From NCBI RefSeq assembly GCF_910592395.1, contig NC_088308.1:15517501-15581500 (forward strand): DNA of 64,000 nucleotides. The letters run 5' to 3'. Source of the DNA: Lineus longissimus (taxonomy: Eukaryota > Nemertea > Pilidiophora > Heteronemertea > Lineidae). Positions 1-11,115 of the stretch are shown one piece after another. The notes beneath the pieces were generated by a model. The model did no database searches and had not been told where the DNA came from. It worked only from the letters and a program-made list of their open reading frames with translations. How positions within the stretch are numbered: position 1 is the stretch's first letter; each line of letters begins with the position of its first letter. The position numbers and the translations under genes were made by a program.

Positions 1-58
1 CCAAGTTTCAACTCAATAGCTCTAACAGTTACGAAACGTGCCCTGCTAACGGACGACG

Positions 59-96
<38 letters not shown>

Positions 97-152
97 ACGA
101 CGGACGCCACGGTATGGGATAAGCTCACCTCTGCTAAGAGGTGAGCTAAAAA
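1..152 (+). repeat. Family B modular repeat, 3' end with (GAC)n and hairpin
   Basis: The 3' end of the main modular repeat, cut by the window edge. It has the conserved GTTACGAAACGTGCC stretch, a (GAC)n/GGACGAC microsatellite at about 50-107, and a terminal hairpin at 122-147 (AGCTCACCTCT, loop GCTA, AGAGGTGAGCT) followed by AAAA. It is nearly identical to 56010-56155, which suggests recent spread. Orientation assumes the hairpin marks the 3' end. Confidence 0.8.
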
Positions 153-574
153 GGTCCTTTATCTTACCGTCTTTAAAACATAATCCCCAATCTAATCCCT
201 GCTGGTATCTATCCAAATCACCCCATCCAAAATGATCAAAAATAATTATCTCGTCCAACCCGGTAGTCCCGGCCGTGCCGCCCGTCCAACCAAAATTTGG
301 TGCGTACATTTGTTTCCAGCAAAATTTGAGTGAACATTGAAATGACCAACTCTTCTTCTGCAACATATTTTCAATGATGCATTCCACAGATGCACCCAGC
401 AACCAAATTATAGGTTGATAACTCTGAGACACGCATCATAATGATAAGATACTGGTGTTTGTTTGCCCATTGGTTTGTTCCATCGTTGAGACCAATGCAG
501 TCTTTGTGCCTTGCGGTTTTTGCTTCTTTTTCGTCAACAAAATTATTTCATCTCAAATATTTGTTTTGAGAGAG
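153..574. other. No recognised gene
   Basis: No family I recognise. The open frame on the minus strand up to 432 is mostly the translated GAC microsatellite plus unremarkable sequence. The 5' limit of the retrotransposon that follows may lie anywhere from about 450 to 575. Confidence 0.5.
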
Positions 575-778
575 TCCGCAAATAAAATTTGGGAGAAATG
601 GAGCAATGCTGTTATTGTGCCGTTACATAAAAAGAACGATGCCAATGAGGCATCTAAATATCGTGGTATCTCTCTTATTAGTAATTTAGGCAAATTATTT
701 ACATCCGTGCTAAACGCCCGGCTTATGAACTGGTCTCAAGAACACAACCTGCATGACGATGGTCAGTTTGGTTTTAGA

Positions 779-949
779 CCCGGTGTGACAGCGGATATAG
801 TCCCCCTGGAGTCATAGTCCGGTAGCATTGTATTTGACCAATTAAGCAGCATGATCTATTGTACCGCTAACCCTAACCAAAACATTTAGCAATGCGGGCT
901 ATTGTTACAGGGACTATCAGCCCTAGGACTACTATCCCCGCCACACCGG
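779..949. mobile_element. Small inverted-repeat insertion (MITE) inside the RT ORF
   Basis: The RT motif FGFRPG breaks at 779-782 and the reading resumes as GLGTIDAAF at 948. The ~170 bp between has imperfect ~24-bp inverted ends (779-802 and 926-949), both including CCGG. An intact target would read CCCGGACTTGGT, so CCGG is present twice and may be a 4-bp target duplication. There is no coding potential and the superfamily is unknown. Confidence 0.65.
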
Positions 950-985
950 ACTTGGTACAATCGATGCAGCGTTCACACTTAGAGT

Positions 986-2530
986 ATGGTGGAGCAGTCT
1001 TTCAATAGAAAGGAATGGTTGTACTGTTGTTTCGTCGACTACTCACGCGCGTTTGACTCTGTGTACAAAAAAGGTCTATTGCATAAGCTTATGAAATATG
1101 GTCTGAAAGGCAAAATGCTCGGTATCTTAAATTCCATGCAAAAGTGTTTGTGTTCAAAGGTCAGGTGGAATGGTGAACTGAGTAATGAGTTCACCAGTGT
1201 TACTGGTCTCCAACAAGGTGAAACGCTGTCTCCTCTGTTGTTTTCTTTATTCACCGCAGATCTAAATGATTTTCTAGAAGAACGTGCCGGTGTGTCGGGT
1301 GGTTTTAAGATTGGTCCAAACCGGATCTTTTGTATAATGTATGCAGACAACACAGTTTTGGTTTCGAGATCGGACGTTTGTCTACAAAAGCAATTGGACG
1401 CTCTCCATGAGTATTGCTTAATGTGGGGCCTATCTGTCAACTTGAGTAAAACGAAGACAGTGGTTTTTAGGAAGAATGGTCGAGTTAGCGCCAACGATGC
1501 GTTCTATTTCAATAATGGCCTAGTGGAAAATGTTGACGAATTCGAATATCTAGGAGTCCGTTTTAAATACAACTTGAACTTCAATGTCGCAATTAATCGC
1601 ATGGTAGAACGTGGTCAGCGTAGCTACTATCTGCTTCTTGAAAGGTTGAGTAAATTCAACCTCAGCATTCGGGATACTTGCTCGCTGTTCGACACCTATG
1701 TTGTAAGTACCATGAGTTATGGGTGCGAAGTCTGGGGCAGCAGTAAATGCAGCCAACTAAAAACTCTACACATGAAATTTTGTAAGCGTTTACTGAGTGT
1801 CCCCAAATCGTGTAATAACAGTGTTTGCTATGGTGAATTAGGTAGGTACCCAATTTGGGTAAGATGTCAGCTGGCAATATCAGCATATTGGCAAAAGTTG
1901 ATATCGACTGTTCACCCACTGCTAAGGTCTTTGTTTATGTCATTACGTGCTTCTGCTGATTTAGGTAAAACCAACTGGTGTAGTAATATAAAGTCTATTC
2001 TTAACAGGTTAGGTGCGTCCAATTTATGGCTAGCAAACAACGCCGGTGATAGGAAATATGTGTTAAAATTCCTTGAAATAAGGACCAAGGACCTTTTTTT
2101 ACAGGAGTGGCGTAGCACTTTATTTAATTCTCGTAAGCTACAATTGTATAAAGATTTAGTCTCTCCAGTTTTTGGTTTACATAAGTATCTTGATTGTTCT
2201 AATTACAAGCATTTTAAACAGTTAACAAGATACAGAACTTCTACCCACTCCCTCATGATTGAGGCTGGGAGACACCAAGGCGTACCCAGAGAAAACCGTT
2301 TTTGTGAATTTTGTAATGATATCATTGAAGACGAATATCATTTTTTCCTACAATGTCCAAAATACGATTTACCGCGGCAACGCTTTATTAAACCCTTCTA
2401 TGCAGCACATCCAAATATGTATAAATTGTCATGTCTTTTAAATTGCTCAAGCAAAAGTCAAACCTCTAATCTTGTCAAATACGTACGGGAGGCAGAACGT
2501 ATCCGTGTTGCATGCAACATGCACTGTTAG
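986..2530 (+). pseudogene. Reverse transcriptase ORF fragment (YADN active site)
   Basis: A 514-residue open frame covering RT domains 2 to 7, the thumb and the C-terminal domain. Visible motifs are FVDYSRAFDSV (motif A, about residue 17), GLQQGETLSPLLFS (motif B, about residue 76), MYADNTVL (motif C, residues 118-125), LSVNLSKTKTVVF (motif D), and a C-terminal zinc-finger-like CX2CX8HX4C (FCEFCND...HFFLQC). Motif C has Asn where the family has the second catalytic Asp, so this copy is unlikely to be active. The true frame began upstream: DAAFTLRV is readable in another frame at 963-986, so the ATG at 986 is an internal Met exposed by a frameshift. Confidence 0.85.
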
Positions 2531-2717
2531 TTCTCTCTTTCTTTACTTTATCGTTCGTATTTCACCATTTTCTTGTCAACCTTCCTCTACCCCCAGCTGT
2601 GTTTATACCATCTGTCATCTTGTAATTTCTTGTAATTTTTGTGTTGAAATTTCCTCTGTAATCACTACAAACTATTAGTTTATGTGAATAAAGCGATTAT
2701 TATTATTATTATTTAAC

Positions 2718-3488
2718 TACTTGGGTAATTCCTTCAAAACAGAAGGAAAGTTAAATTTCATGCGGCCTGTCATTAATTGAAAGCTGTCTCCTGACGTCAT
2801 GATCAGCAGTGAAAACTGATTGGCCAAAGCAGCAGACTGCTCTGATTCAGTGGAAAGTGTGAAGATCAAAAGCGCCGTGCTTGAGAAAGTTTTGACAAGG
2901 ATAAAGAGTCCTAAATGATTTATAGCGGTGAGTCTATTGATGTGTTCGCAAGATGTTGATATTTGATACAACTGACTTCTAAAACCGGGACACAGGTGAT
3001 CGACCCCGACTCCAGGTCAAATCAAAAGATAGCGTTGTGAATAACGTAGGGAAACGCAGATGCAGATTCCAGATTGAACTGGATGCGAGGATGCATGATA
3101 TTTTTGATTAGGCTGCCATTGGTGGGTAGTTGCCAGGTTAAGTTTGCAAGTTTTGCGCGTTGTTTAAATGTACTTATTTAAATTTAAATGTTGCTGGGAG
3201 CTTTGGATTATTTTCTTCTGGGTTGTTAATTGCTGCCAATCACGCAGGTACAATAAAGGCCAAAATATCCCTGTGTTCTGAATTAAATAAATGTTTGCCC
3301 CACACGCCCCCGTATCATGTCATTGGTGAGGAAGCCGGCCCTTCATCTTTTTCCTGGTTCGCGTCGGTTTGTATCATCCTTGGTTCGTATCATGTCGCGT
3401 CGGACGATGATTGTCGGTCAGTATTCTAAATGACCTAGGTCCATAATGTAATTTATAAATTTGCTTACGAGTGTCTCTCTATCTCTAT
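2718..3488. other. No recognised gene
   Basis: Unique-looking intergenic sequence with no family I recognise. Open frames here are short and lack known motifs. Confidence 0.5.
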
Positions 3489-3489
3489 T

Positions 3490-4325
3490 TATGCCAACCA
3501 GTGCACAGCAGTGTGTGCTCTCTGCTGACATCTAGTGATCCCCTGATGTGCTTCTTCCACACTGTCAAGATATGATGCTCCTAGTGATAGTGGAAGGACG
3601 ATCTGGTCACCCTTTAGGATTAGACCATTGTCCACGCTCAGCTGGTCGCGAAATGAAGTTTCAGGTAAACCTCACACTATGAAATGCTTTAGCGTGACTA
3701 ATTGTTCATCATTATCCGTTTCCCGTCTCAGCTCTCGCAGCTTTTGGGTACTGAACTGCATGTAGCTAACATTGGGAGTTAGCTTTATTTCAGGATCTGC
3801 ACAGTTTTTGGGTAGTCAGGAGAGTCTGTCCGGTAATGTCATGTTTTTTCCTGGTAAATCTACCATCTCATAGTCATATCGTTGGAGTCGCAAAAGCATT
3901 TTCTGTAGTCTGTCTAGGGCAGCTATTACATGTTTGCGGGTGATAATTTCTACTGGTTTATGATCAGATTCTATTTTGAAAGCTTTGCCATATATATGTA
4001 GCTGTGGAATATTTCCGCATCAAAAACACACGCGAGAAGCTCACGTTCAATAATGGCATATCTTGCTACAGTCTCGATTAAACTCTTCATATGCGATGGG
4101 TACACCATCTTGCGTCAGTGTGGCACCTAACGCAAGTTTGCTGGCATCCACTTTGATGACCGTTGGTTTCTTTTTGGTCAAAACATGCAAGCGTTGTGGC
4201 ATTACACATTTGGTGTTTGATTTCACGGAATGCGTCCTCCTGTTCGTGGTTCCACTGGAACTCGTTCTTTTCCTGTAATAGCACGTGTAATGGAGCTGTC
4301 ATATCACTTAGCCGTGGTAAGCGGG
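3490..4325 (-). pseudogene. Ty3/gypsy pol relic (RT end and RNase H)
   Basis: On the minus strand, starting near 4325, one reads LPRLSDMTAPLHVLLQEK, then EFQWNHEQEDAFREIK, then after a shift TVIKVDASKLALGATL. This is the RT connection and RNase H start of Ty3/gypsy elements. A degenerate RNase H and tether follow, with phrases such as SDHKPVE and LPGKNMTLPDRLS, ending near 3490 with EAHQGITRCQQRA. Frameshifts and stops break it. No LTRs were found around it. It lies downstream of the last visible CLCN7-like exon and on the same strand. Confidence 0.8.
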
Positions 4326-4344
4326 ATGCAAACTAAGTTACCAT

Positions 4345-5270
4345 ACCAAATGAAATGGTCCAGGGACCATGTGCTCACATCGGGTAATGTAATGCATGTC
4401 ATTTGCAGTGGATATGTTTTGATTCTATTGAATAATATTATTCTGCTCGGCTCAATGACACAAAAGAAAATAACCAGTACCATCTAAGTATAGCATTTTG
4501 TGTATAAAGTTGACTGAATTTCAGGGTTATTGAAGAGTGTACATGTCACATGGAAATTGGTTGACATCTGTTCAACAGTTTGGGAGTAATAGGACTTTGT
4601 TGGATTTTCAAGATGGCCGTCTGGCGGACATATTTGTCATGGGATTAGACTGAAAATTAGGGACATTGATAAGGGTACATAGATACATAATCACATGAAG
4701 TTTGGTTGCGATCCGATCATCATCCGGAGTAATGGACTTTGTTTAATTTTCAAGATGTTCGACAGATTTGACTGAAAATCAGGGATGTTGTAGAGAGAAC
4801 ATAGATATAAAGGCGGCCATATTTAAAGTCCGAGAAAAAAAAATATTTTGGGTTAGAATAGAGGGTCCTTTAATATATGTCCTCACAATGTTAGAACCTT
4901 CCAGCTCAAATAGAAACAAAACGTACCACCTATCTGTGATTTAGTGAACTTTGACCTCTGTGACCTTGAAAAGTAAGTCAAATCAAAAACCCGGGTGATA
5001 AGTCATTTAACCTTATTAGATACACCCACCATAAAAATTTCGTCACTCTACGTACAGCCATTAGCTTAAAAAGGCAAAAATTCAATTTCCAAGATGACCG
5101 CCTGGTGGCCAGAAAGTAGGTCATATCGTGAAAAAGAAAAATCGGTCTGGGTATATTGCCCAAAGCTACCATCACACCAAGTTTTATCCATCCAGCCCTA
5201 GCGGTGGGCAATCTGAACATCCCCACTGTGGGCAATCTGGGGCAATCAGGATCATCAGGCCATTAGAGAA
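4345..5270 (+). repeat. Family B modular repeat, divergent subfamily
   Basis: Starts with GAAATGGTCCAGGGACCATG then TGCTCAC. It contains the sentence-like modules seen again at 39160-39920 (GGTAATGTAATGCATGTCAT onward) and the receptor-like composite TTTGACCTCTGTGACCTTGA at 4950. No terminal hairpin is seen, so the 3' end is lost or degenerate. It ends close to the CLCN7-like exon at 5350. Confidence 0.7.
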
Positions 5271-5349
5271 GAGGAATAATACTCTAGTAGAAGTTAGCCT
5301 TTTCCTCAGATAAAGAATAAGTTAAAATGTGGAAACAGTTTTTACTTAC

Positions 5350-5463
5350 CTCTCCGAATTTTCCAAAGTTGATGAGGCCAGGGTAGGAAAGATCCCAAGG
5401 ATGCCCATGGTAATAACTCAGCACAACATTTAGGGTGAAGGTAGAGATCATAGAGGCAAAAAA
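5350..5463 (-). CDS. CLCN7: CLCN7-like exon: [12 protein letters not shown] segment
   Basis: A 114-nt exon of 38 codons, phase 0 at both ends: [18 protein letters not shown] then [20 protein letters not shown]. It follows the TWRI end of the previous exon exactly as in ClC-7. The acceptor is ATTATTTTCAG and the donor GAG|GTAAGT. The next exon would carry the IP-x-FIAMG helix. I see no such sequence between here and position 1, so the gene probably runs out of the window. Confidence 0.93.
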
Positions 5464-5548
5464 CTGAAAATAATTGATAAAGACTAGTAGTTTAAGTGGT
5501 TGAAGGAGGGGTTGTGAAAACCTAGAAATCAATTGCGGCTTTATACCG

Positions 5549-5770
5549 GAACAAGAGGCCCAAGGGCCAGGTGCTCAGCTGAATGTAAAGATGCTCACTT
5601 TTGTTTCCTGGGTCAGATCATATAAATATTCCATCACAAAACTGAGCTAAAATTATTTCCAAGATGGCCGCGTGCCAAATTAAAAAAATGAGGAGCTTTG
5701 CTCGATCCATCTGATTGTTCACATAACTTCATATAATGAGTGCGAGTAAAAGTTTGAGGTTGTTATAGAG
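5549..5770 (+). repeat. Family A repeat, 5' end
   Basis: Begins ACAAGAGGCCCAAGGGCC and carries GCTCAGCTGA, the 5' inverted-repeat partner of the family A terminal hairpin. It is homologous over about 140 bp with 21083-21220 and, for the first 30 bp, with 30609. It is interrupted at 5771 by another repeat. Confidence 0.65.
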
Positions 5771-6330
5771 ACTAGCATAATACCCGTGGCGCGGGTTGTT
5801 TTAGGGTGTTGGCTTACTGTGGGGTCGGGGCAATTTGGGTGAAATGAAATTATATGTCTGGGGGTTGTGATGTTGTCTTGATTTTGATATGCGTAAAATA
5901 GGTCGATGTGCGATGTGGAGCACTCCGCGCCGACCCAAGTGTTTACAAATCAAACATGATGATTTGGGGGAGGATTTTCCTCCAAATTACTTACACTAAA
6001 CGCGTTTTTGGCCAAAACGACCGGAAAAATCAAACTCCACCACTCTTCATAGTGGTCTCGACTTATTTTGACGAACTATTTTGCGAATGGTGAAGAGTTG
6101 GCGTGTTACGAACTTAGTACAACAAATGCCGCGAGCATAGTGGGTGGCAGCACCAGACGGAGGAAGTAGTTTGCCTAGGGTTTTTTGACACCCTCCGCAC
6201 GGACTCCACTCGTTCCAAAACACTCGCTTACTTATTAATCTGCAGTGGTTAGCCTGTTTTTATCGCAGTAAAGAAATGTTAATCGGGATTTTATATTAGA
6301 TTTTATATTTGCCCCGGGTATTCATATAGG
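5771..6330. repeat. Unclassified repeat starting ACTAGCAT
   Basis: Shares its first ~28 bp (ACTAGCATAATACCCGTGG then CGCGGG) with the start of the sequence at 60521. Inverted similarity to ATACCCGGGGC occurs near 6315, so 5771-6330 may be a terminal-inverted-repeat element. The remaining sequence is not alike between the two loci. The right boundary is uncertain. Confidence 0.4.
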
Positions 6331-6428
6331 GAGATGTGCGCTACTTTTACCCAGTGCTTGGGTCAGGTGAGGTGGTTTTGTTATGATGAGACGTGTATCA
6401 CCTGATGAATTCCCATACGGTACTTAGA

Positions 6429-7539
6429 ATGAAACGGCCAGGGGCCATTGTGCTCACCGTATACATCTTTTAGTACGCAGGATCATGCTTAGTTTAGAGG
6501 TGAATATGGTGAACACAATCAGGCATGAAGACTTTTTTTAGATGTGTATTGATGTCAAGTAATAAGACAGGGCAGTATATATAAGTTTATGATCCAACCA
6601 ATAATTGTCTATGACATCAACAAGATCAATATCGTGTGATTGCTAAGAGCCCTGCAATAAAAAAATCATCGAAAAAAAGTCATTAATAAGCGAGATATTG
6701 CACGTCCTACTTTTTCAGTTTTGACCCCCTGGTGGCCAAATCAAGAATCAGATCAGGCCAAAATTCGGTGTCAGAGATTATCTGATGTAGGGGGTTACAT
6801 GTACCAACTTTCAAGTTTATAGCTTCAGTAGTTAAGAAACGTGCCATAGTTACACTCTAATGGCCAATTTACGCCATTTGACCTCTGTGACCTAGAAAAG
6901 GAGGTCAAATCCAAAAATCGTAGGACATGTGGTGTATCATTGCTAGAAGTCCCTGCCATAAAAATTGTATCGAAAACAATTCACTCAAATAAGCAAGATA
7001 TTGCACTTCTTCCTTTTTCCATTATGGCCCCATGGTGGCCGAATAAAGAATCAGATCAGGCAAAAATTCGGCATCAAATGTTATCTGATGTAGGGGGTTA
7101 TATGCACCAAGTTTCAAGTTCATAGCTTTACTGGTTAAGAAAAGTGCCATAGTTTACACTCTAACGGCCAATTTACGCCATATGACCTCTGTGACCTTGA
7201 AAAGTAGGTCAAATTGAAAACCCGTAAGACATGTGATGTATTCTTCCTAAGAGTACCATAAAAATTTTATCGAAAACAAGTCACTTATAAGTGAGATATC
7301 ACACTTTTTAGATATCGACATTTGGCCCCCTGGTGGCCAAGTTGAGAGTAAGATCGGACCGAAATTCAGTGTCAGAGGTCACCTGACCTAGGGGGTGCTG
7401 TGTACAAAGTTTCAAGTTCATAGCCCTAGCGGTTAAGAAACGTGCCACTGTTTTTGAAATAGGATACGACGACGGACGACGACGACGGACGACGGACACT
7501 GCGGTATTACATAGACTCCCCTACGGTGAGCCAAAAATT
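6429..7539 (+). repeat. Family B modular repeat, near-complete copy
   Basis: A near-complete element. The 5' end has GGCCAGGGGCCATTGTGCTC then ACCGTA, there are about three ~300-bp modules, a GAC microsatellite lies at 7467-7497, and the 3' end is CTACGGTGAGCCAAAAA. ACCGTA at the 5' end and TACGGT at the 3' end are inverted partners. Receptor-like composites are at about 6880 and 7183. It lies in the CLCN7-like intron between 5464 and 16108. Confidence 0.8.
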
Positions 7540-7959
7540 AAGAGCGATTAACAACGTAAGGTGAAAGAGTACGACCAAATTAAAGGGGGAAAATTGCAGA
7601 AATGGATAAATGCTTTAAACATATAGTGGCCCCAATACTTTCCCGGCTTATTTTTGTATAATCCCACACTTTTGATTTAACAGATGGCCCCATATGCAAA
7701 TCAGACCTGCTGAAAAGGCCCCTTATGTTCATGAGTATGCCCATATATAGAAAGAACAAAAAATGCTATTTCTCCGAGATCGTTGCAAATGTTACCAATT
7801 TGACCCGGCGAGGTGCATCTCCATATCAACCACGACTTTCAGGAAAAGTTTCGAGGTCATCCGATCTGAACTGACGGAGGAGATGTGTGACAAACTATTT
7901 TAGCTCTACGTCTATTATAGTAGTGATTAAATCTTATTAGTTGCAATGGTTCCTTCAAG

Positions 7960-8740
7960 AGTCACAACCCAGTAGACAACCAGTAACTGCAGTCTGGACC
8001 TTTACATCAATTCGTCGAAGTTCTGCTTGAGACAAACAAATCCATTAGATGCATGATCACACCCCAGGACAACTACATCACGTAGTAAATGTAGTCTGGA
8101 CCTTTTTGGTATCAATTCCTTCGAAGTGCAGGTTGTAAAAAAACCAGTCCAGTCGTTGTGTGGTGTCTGACAACCTTGGAGCAAATTGTTAAGGACCTTC
8201 ACATCAAATCCTTTAAAGTGCAGGTTGGTTGTGACAAACTGGTCAAGTGAACATGATCCAGCCTAAGCCGGAACAACCATGGAGTAATGGCCATCGGCTT
8301 TACATCAGGGACAACCAATAGTTTCAAAGTGGGGTATGATTTTCTTAGCTCGCATTGATAGCGAGTAAAAACTTAACAGATACACTTGATTTTTTTGTAA
8401 ACCAACTGCCACATAAGGTTTTCTTTATTCGATCAATTTTCAGGTGAGCACTAAAGTTGGATGGGAGGTGCAAGGTGTTCGTTTGGTTCTATGAGTATGA
8501 GTGTAGCTCAGCTCCTCTCTCTTGGTCATCTGTTATGTGGTTACCAAAAACGTTCAATGCAGCTGTAGATTATTCCTGTAAAACATGATGAGAAATCTTT
8601 TAATTTTCATAGCCAAGATGTATAATACAAGATCAACAACAACTGATCAGGCACTAATGATGATTGATCAAGGTAAAGGTAGGAACTATAAGGAAGTGCT
8701 GATGATCAAGGAAGTCCATTGATATGATTGAGAATATAAT
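7960..8740 (+). repeat. ~95-bp tandem repeats plus conserved 3' body
   Basis: About three diverged units of roughly 95-100 bp built on CAGTCTGGACCTTTACATCA and AGTGCAGGTTG run over 7970-8300. A ~400-bp unique body follows (GATGGGAGGTGCAAGGTGTT onward). The whole arrangement recurs at 21225-22120 and part of it at 36020-36240. Tandem core plus fixed 3' body is the layout of pearl-type repeats. It may be the interior of a family A element. Confidence 0.7.
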
Positions 8741-8944
8741 AAGAGTGTGATGATCTGCCCCTGTTGGATGCATTGTACTAGCCTATGTACAGTGTGCATG
8801 TGTGTATCGCATTGTTCGTTGACATTTCAAGTCTCCAGGGTAGATCGTCAATTGCGCTGTTTATTTACTTTGTCAACCTTACCAGATTACTTCAGAACGA
8901 TGTTTATTATTGTCTTGTTTATTCATATTAGTTCTGCTAAGTGA

Positions 8945-10860
8945 CAAGATTTATTTGTTCAGTAATCAGATACTCTGCCCCCATTTTAGGGACAATTTTA
9001 GGTATCACGTGACAGTGACTTAGCAGATGATCGTTTCATCTGCTTGTGCATAAATTAAACTCAATACATCAGGCGATAAAAAGCATGATATCTAAAAAAG
9101 TTGTGGGTGAAAATGTAAAATAACTAGAACTGAGATTTCACAGGCAGCACCTGTGAATTCATGACTCCAGGGTTGTTTTGAGGGCGATATCGTAAGCGTT
9201 GGTCTTGAGTATGGGAACCTGAAGGTCCATGAGGCACCTGGGGAGAGAAGACTAGTTGAACGATGGGATATGTTCATGGAGAAGAAGTGTTGAGTGGCTT
9301 TGTATTCGTGTACTCTTGCTGGTGGTTGAAGTTCAGACTACAGTGGGTGAGAAAATAAGATTCCATTTCTCGACAAATAATGACACGAACACTACTATTG
9401 ATCTCATTATATGAATACCATTTAATTACAAACAAGTGAAAACAGATCATATCATATTCCTGGGCATAAATTAAAATAGGAGTGCGGGAACAAGGTTTTT
9501 TAGCAGGAGGAAAGCGAGAACATTTTGCGCGGTCGTATTCCGATTTGACTGGTTAGTGGTGAAATCTGCTTTTACTTTTGCAAATTAACATATTCGTTTT
9601 TCTAGTTCTAACGTTGTCTGAATTAAAGATGCTTTCCCAATGCTTGACTGTTCTGGCAAGAGGCATTGCCAGGAAAACATGACGTCATTTTGGCCATTCT
9701 TCTTACCGCACGCCCTCCCTCTCCGTAAAACTTCCTGACATGGTGTGAAGTGGGAGGGCACACAATGGGAACCACACTGCCGCGATGTTAATAGTTTCTA
9801 TTTATAGAATTCAGCGGCAGAGATTTTAAGCACGGAAAAAGTAGATTAACTCGGCTAATCTCAATGGATTTTACCCAGGAATGTTTTCAAGGCGAGAGAA
9901 ACATCTGATTTAAGTACTGCGCTTATTAGATTTCATGTTCATGCTGAAGATTGGCCTAAAACGTGGACGAAAAGAGTGCATTATCGAGTGTTGGAGAGGT
10001 CATGTGATTGTACGAGAAACCTGAGCGAAAACAATACTGACTCCAGCTCCCAGAGGGAGGAGCTGCAAATTGACTGCTGAATCATCGAAGATGGACAGCA
10101 AGAGTTTGCACTGGAAAAACAAGCTGTGAAAAGAGGCAAAATTGAATCTGCGCAATTACACTCCCTTCGTAATGTTGCGTTTACTGTAAATTTCTACAAC
10201 AAAGAACGTCGCTTCAATATTTCGAAAATAAGGTCGACTCGATTCGAAGGTTGTTTTTACCAAATTTGGTTGAACCCGACGTTATTAGAGCATATAAACA
10301 AATTGTGCAGAATCTTTTCTATGAATGTGTGAAGTTTCATACCATAATTGATTTCAGAAACGGCTTAAAATATAAATTGGTCACTTACCTAGAGATATAT
10401 AAAATCAATCCGGTTGAAATAAAAAGGTCGACATTTTTTTTCACCACATGATGTCAGCAGGCAAGCAAACTCGCACAGTGCCAAAAGTCAAGATCTCCAG
10501 CCTAATCCTCTCTGCAACTATTAGCTTCCATGTTCAAAGTCACTGTATATTATACATTACGTTGGAGCGAATCAAGCACACTCGGCGATAATGGCGGCCA
10601 ATTCTAGCAGGGATGTAAATGTATGTCAGTTTGGGGTGGGAAATTCAAACCAGGGTCAAACGACATTTTTGCTCAGTACCGCCAACTGGTGATGTAAATC
10701 GAAACAAATCTATTTTATTTCAAAACTTCTATATCATGCAGACTGTAGGCAGCAACAAGAATTTCAAGTTTCGATAACATCTCTGTCTTTATTTTTCTTC
10801 ACCATCGAAAGGGTTCACTGATAGAACAGGAACAACTTATAACAATTTTGATACAAAGCC
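8945..10860. other. No recognised gene
   Basis: About 1.9 kb with no protein family, RNA gene or repeat that I can name. Two overlapping open frames at 10126-10451 have no recognisable motif. Confidence 0.5.
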
Positions 10861-10865
10861 AAGTA

Positions 10866-11115
10866 GGGCCTGAAAATATTAACACAAACAGTCACAACCT
10901 AGACAAATGAGTCACAACAAAGACCAACAGCACTGTACCGTGCTGCCATCTAGTGATAAATGTAGTAACCTGATTTGACAGGGCCTGGGGTAAAAAGCCT
11001 GTCCCAAGCAAAGTACACATATATATATCACTATAGACTAACCGAGGAAATGTCCGAACTCTTATAAAACAGCTATAAGAGCTGTGGTCTTTCAAAATTG
11101 GCTAAATAAGATGCG
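10866..11115 (-). repeat. Direct repeat 1 flanking the BEL/Pao relic (possible LTR)
   Basis: About 250 bp (from GGCCTGAAAATATTAACACA to AATAAGATGCGGCA), ~85-90% similar by eye to 13743-14005. Read on the minus strand, both copies can be framed as TGC...TTTTCA, compatible with an LTR. The pol relic sits between them. The alternative is a repeat unrelated to the relic. Confidence 0.5.

Larger units (their letters stand above)
575..2717 (+). mobile_element. Non-LTR retrotransposon, 5'-truncated (CR1/L2/jockey-like)
   Basis: A LINE-type element lacking ORF1 and the endonuclease. RT block 1 reads IWEKWSNAVIVPLHKKND then YRGISLISNLGKLFTSVLNA and QFGFRPG. The catalytic part continues in the 986-2530 frame. 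The 3' UTR (2531-2693) ends with AATAAAG and a (ATT)n tail at 2697-2713, as in CR1/L2-type elements. A second, 5'-truncated copy of the same 3' end lies at 13533-13741. The frame is broken by an inserted inverted-repeat element (779-949) and by a shift near 984. The exact clade is uncertain. Confidence 0.85.

Noticed and set aside
46-432. Minus-strand open frame with a Ser-rich run
   Set aside because: The serine run is the translated (GAC)n microsatellite of a repeat end, and the rest has no recognisable domain. The same artefact occurs at 55892-56270 and 19607-19879.
1039-1494. 151-residue minus-strand frame
   Set aside because: It is the antisense shadow of the reverse transcriptase frame, which has clear RT motifs.
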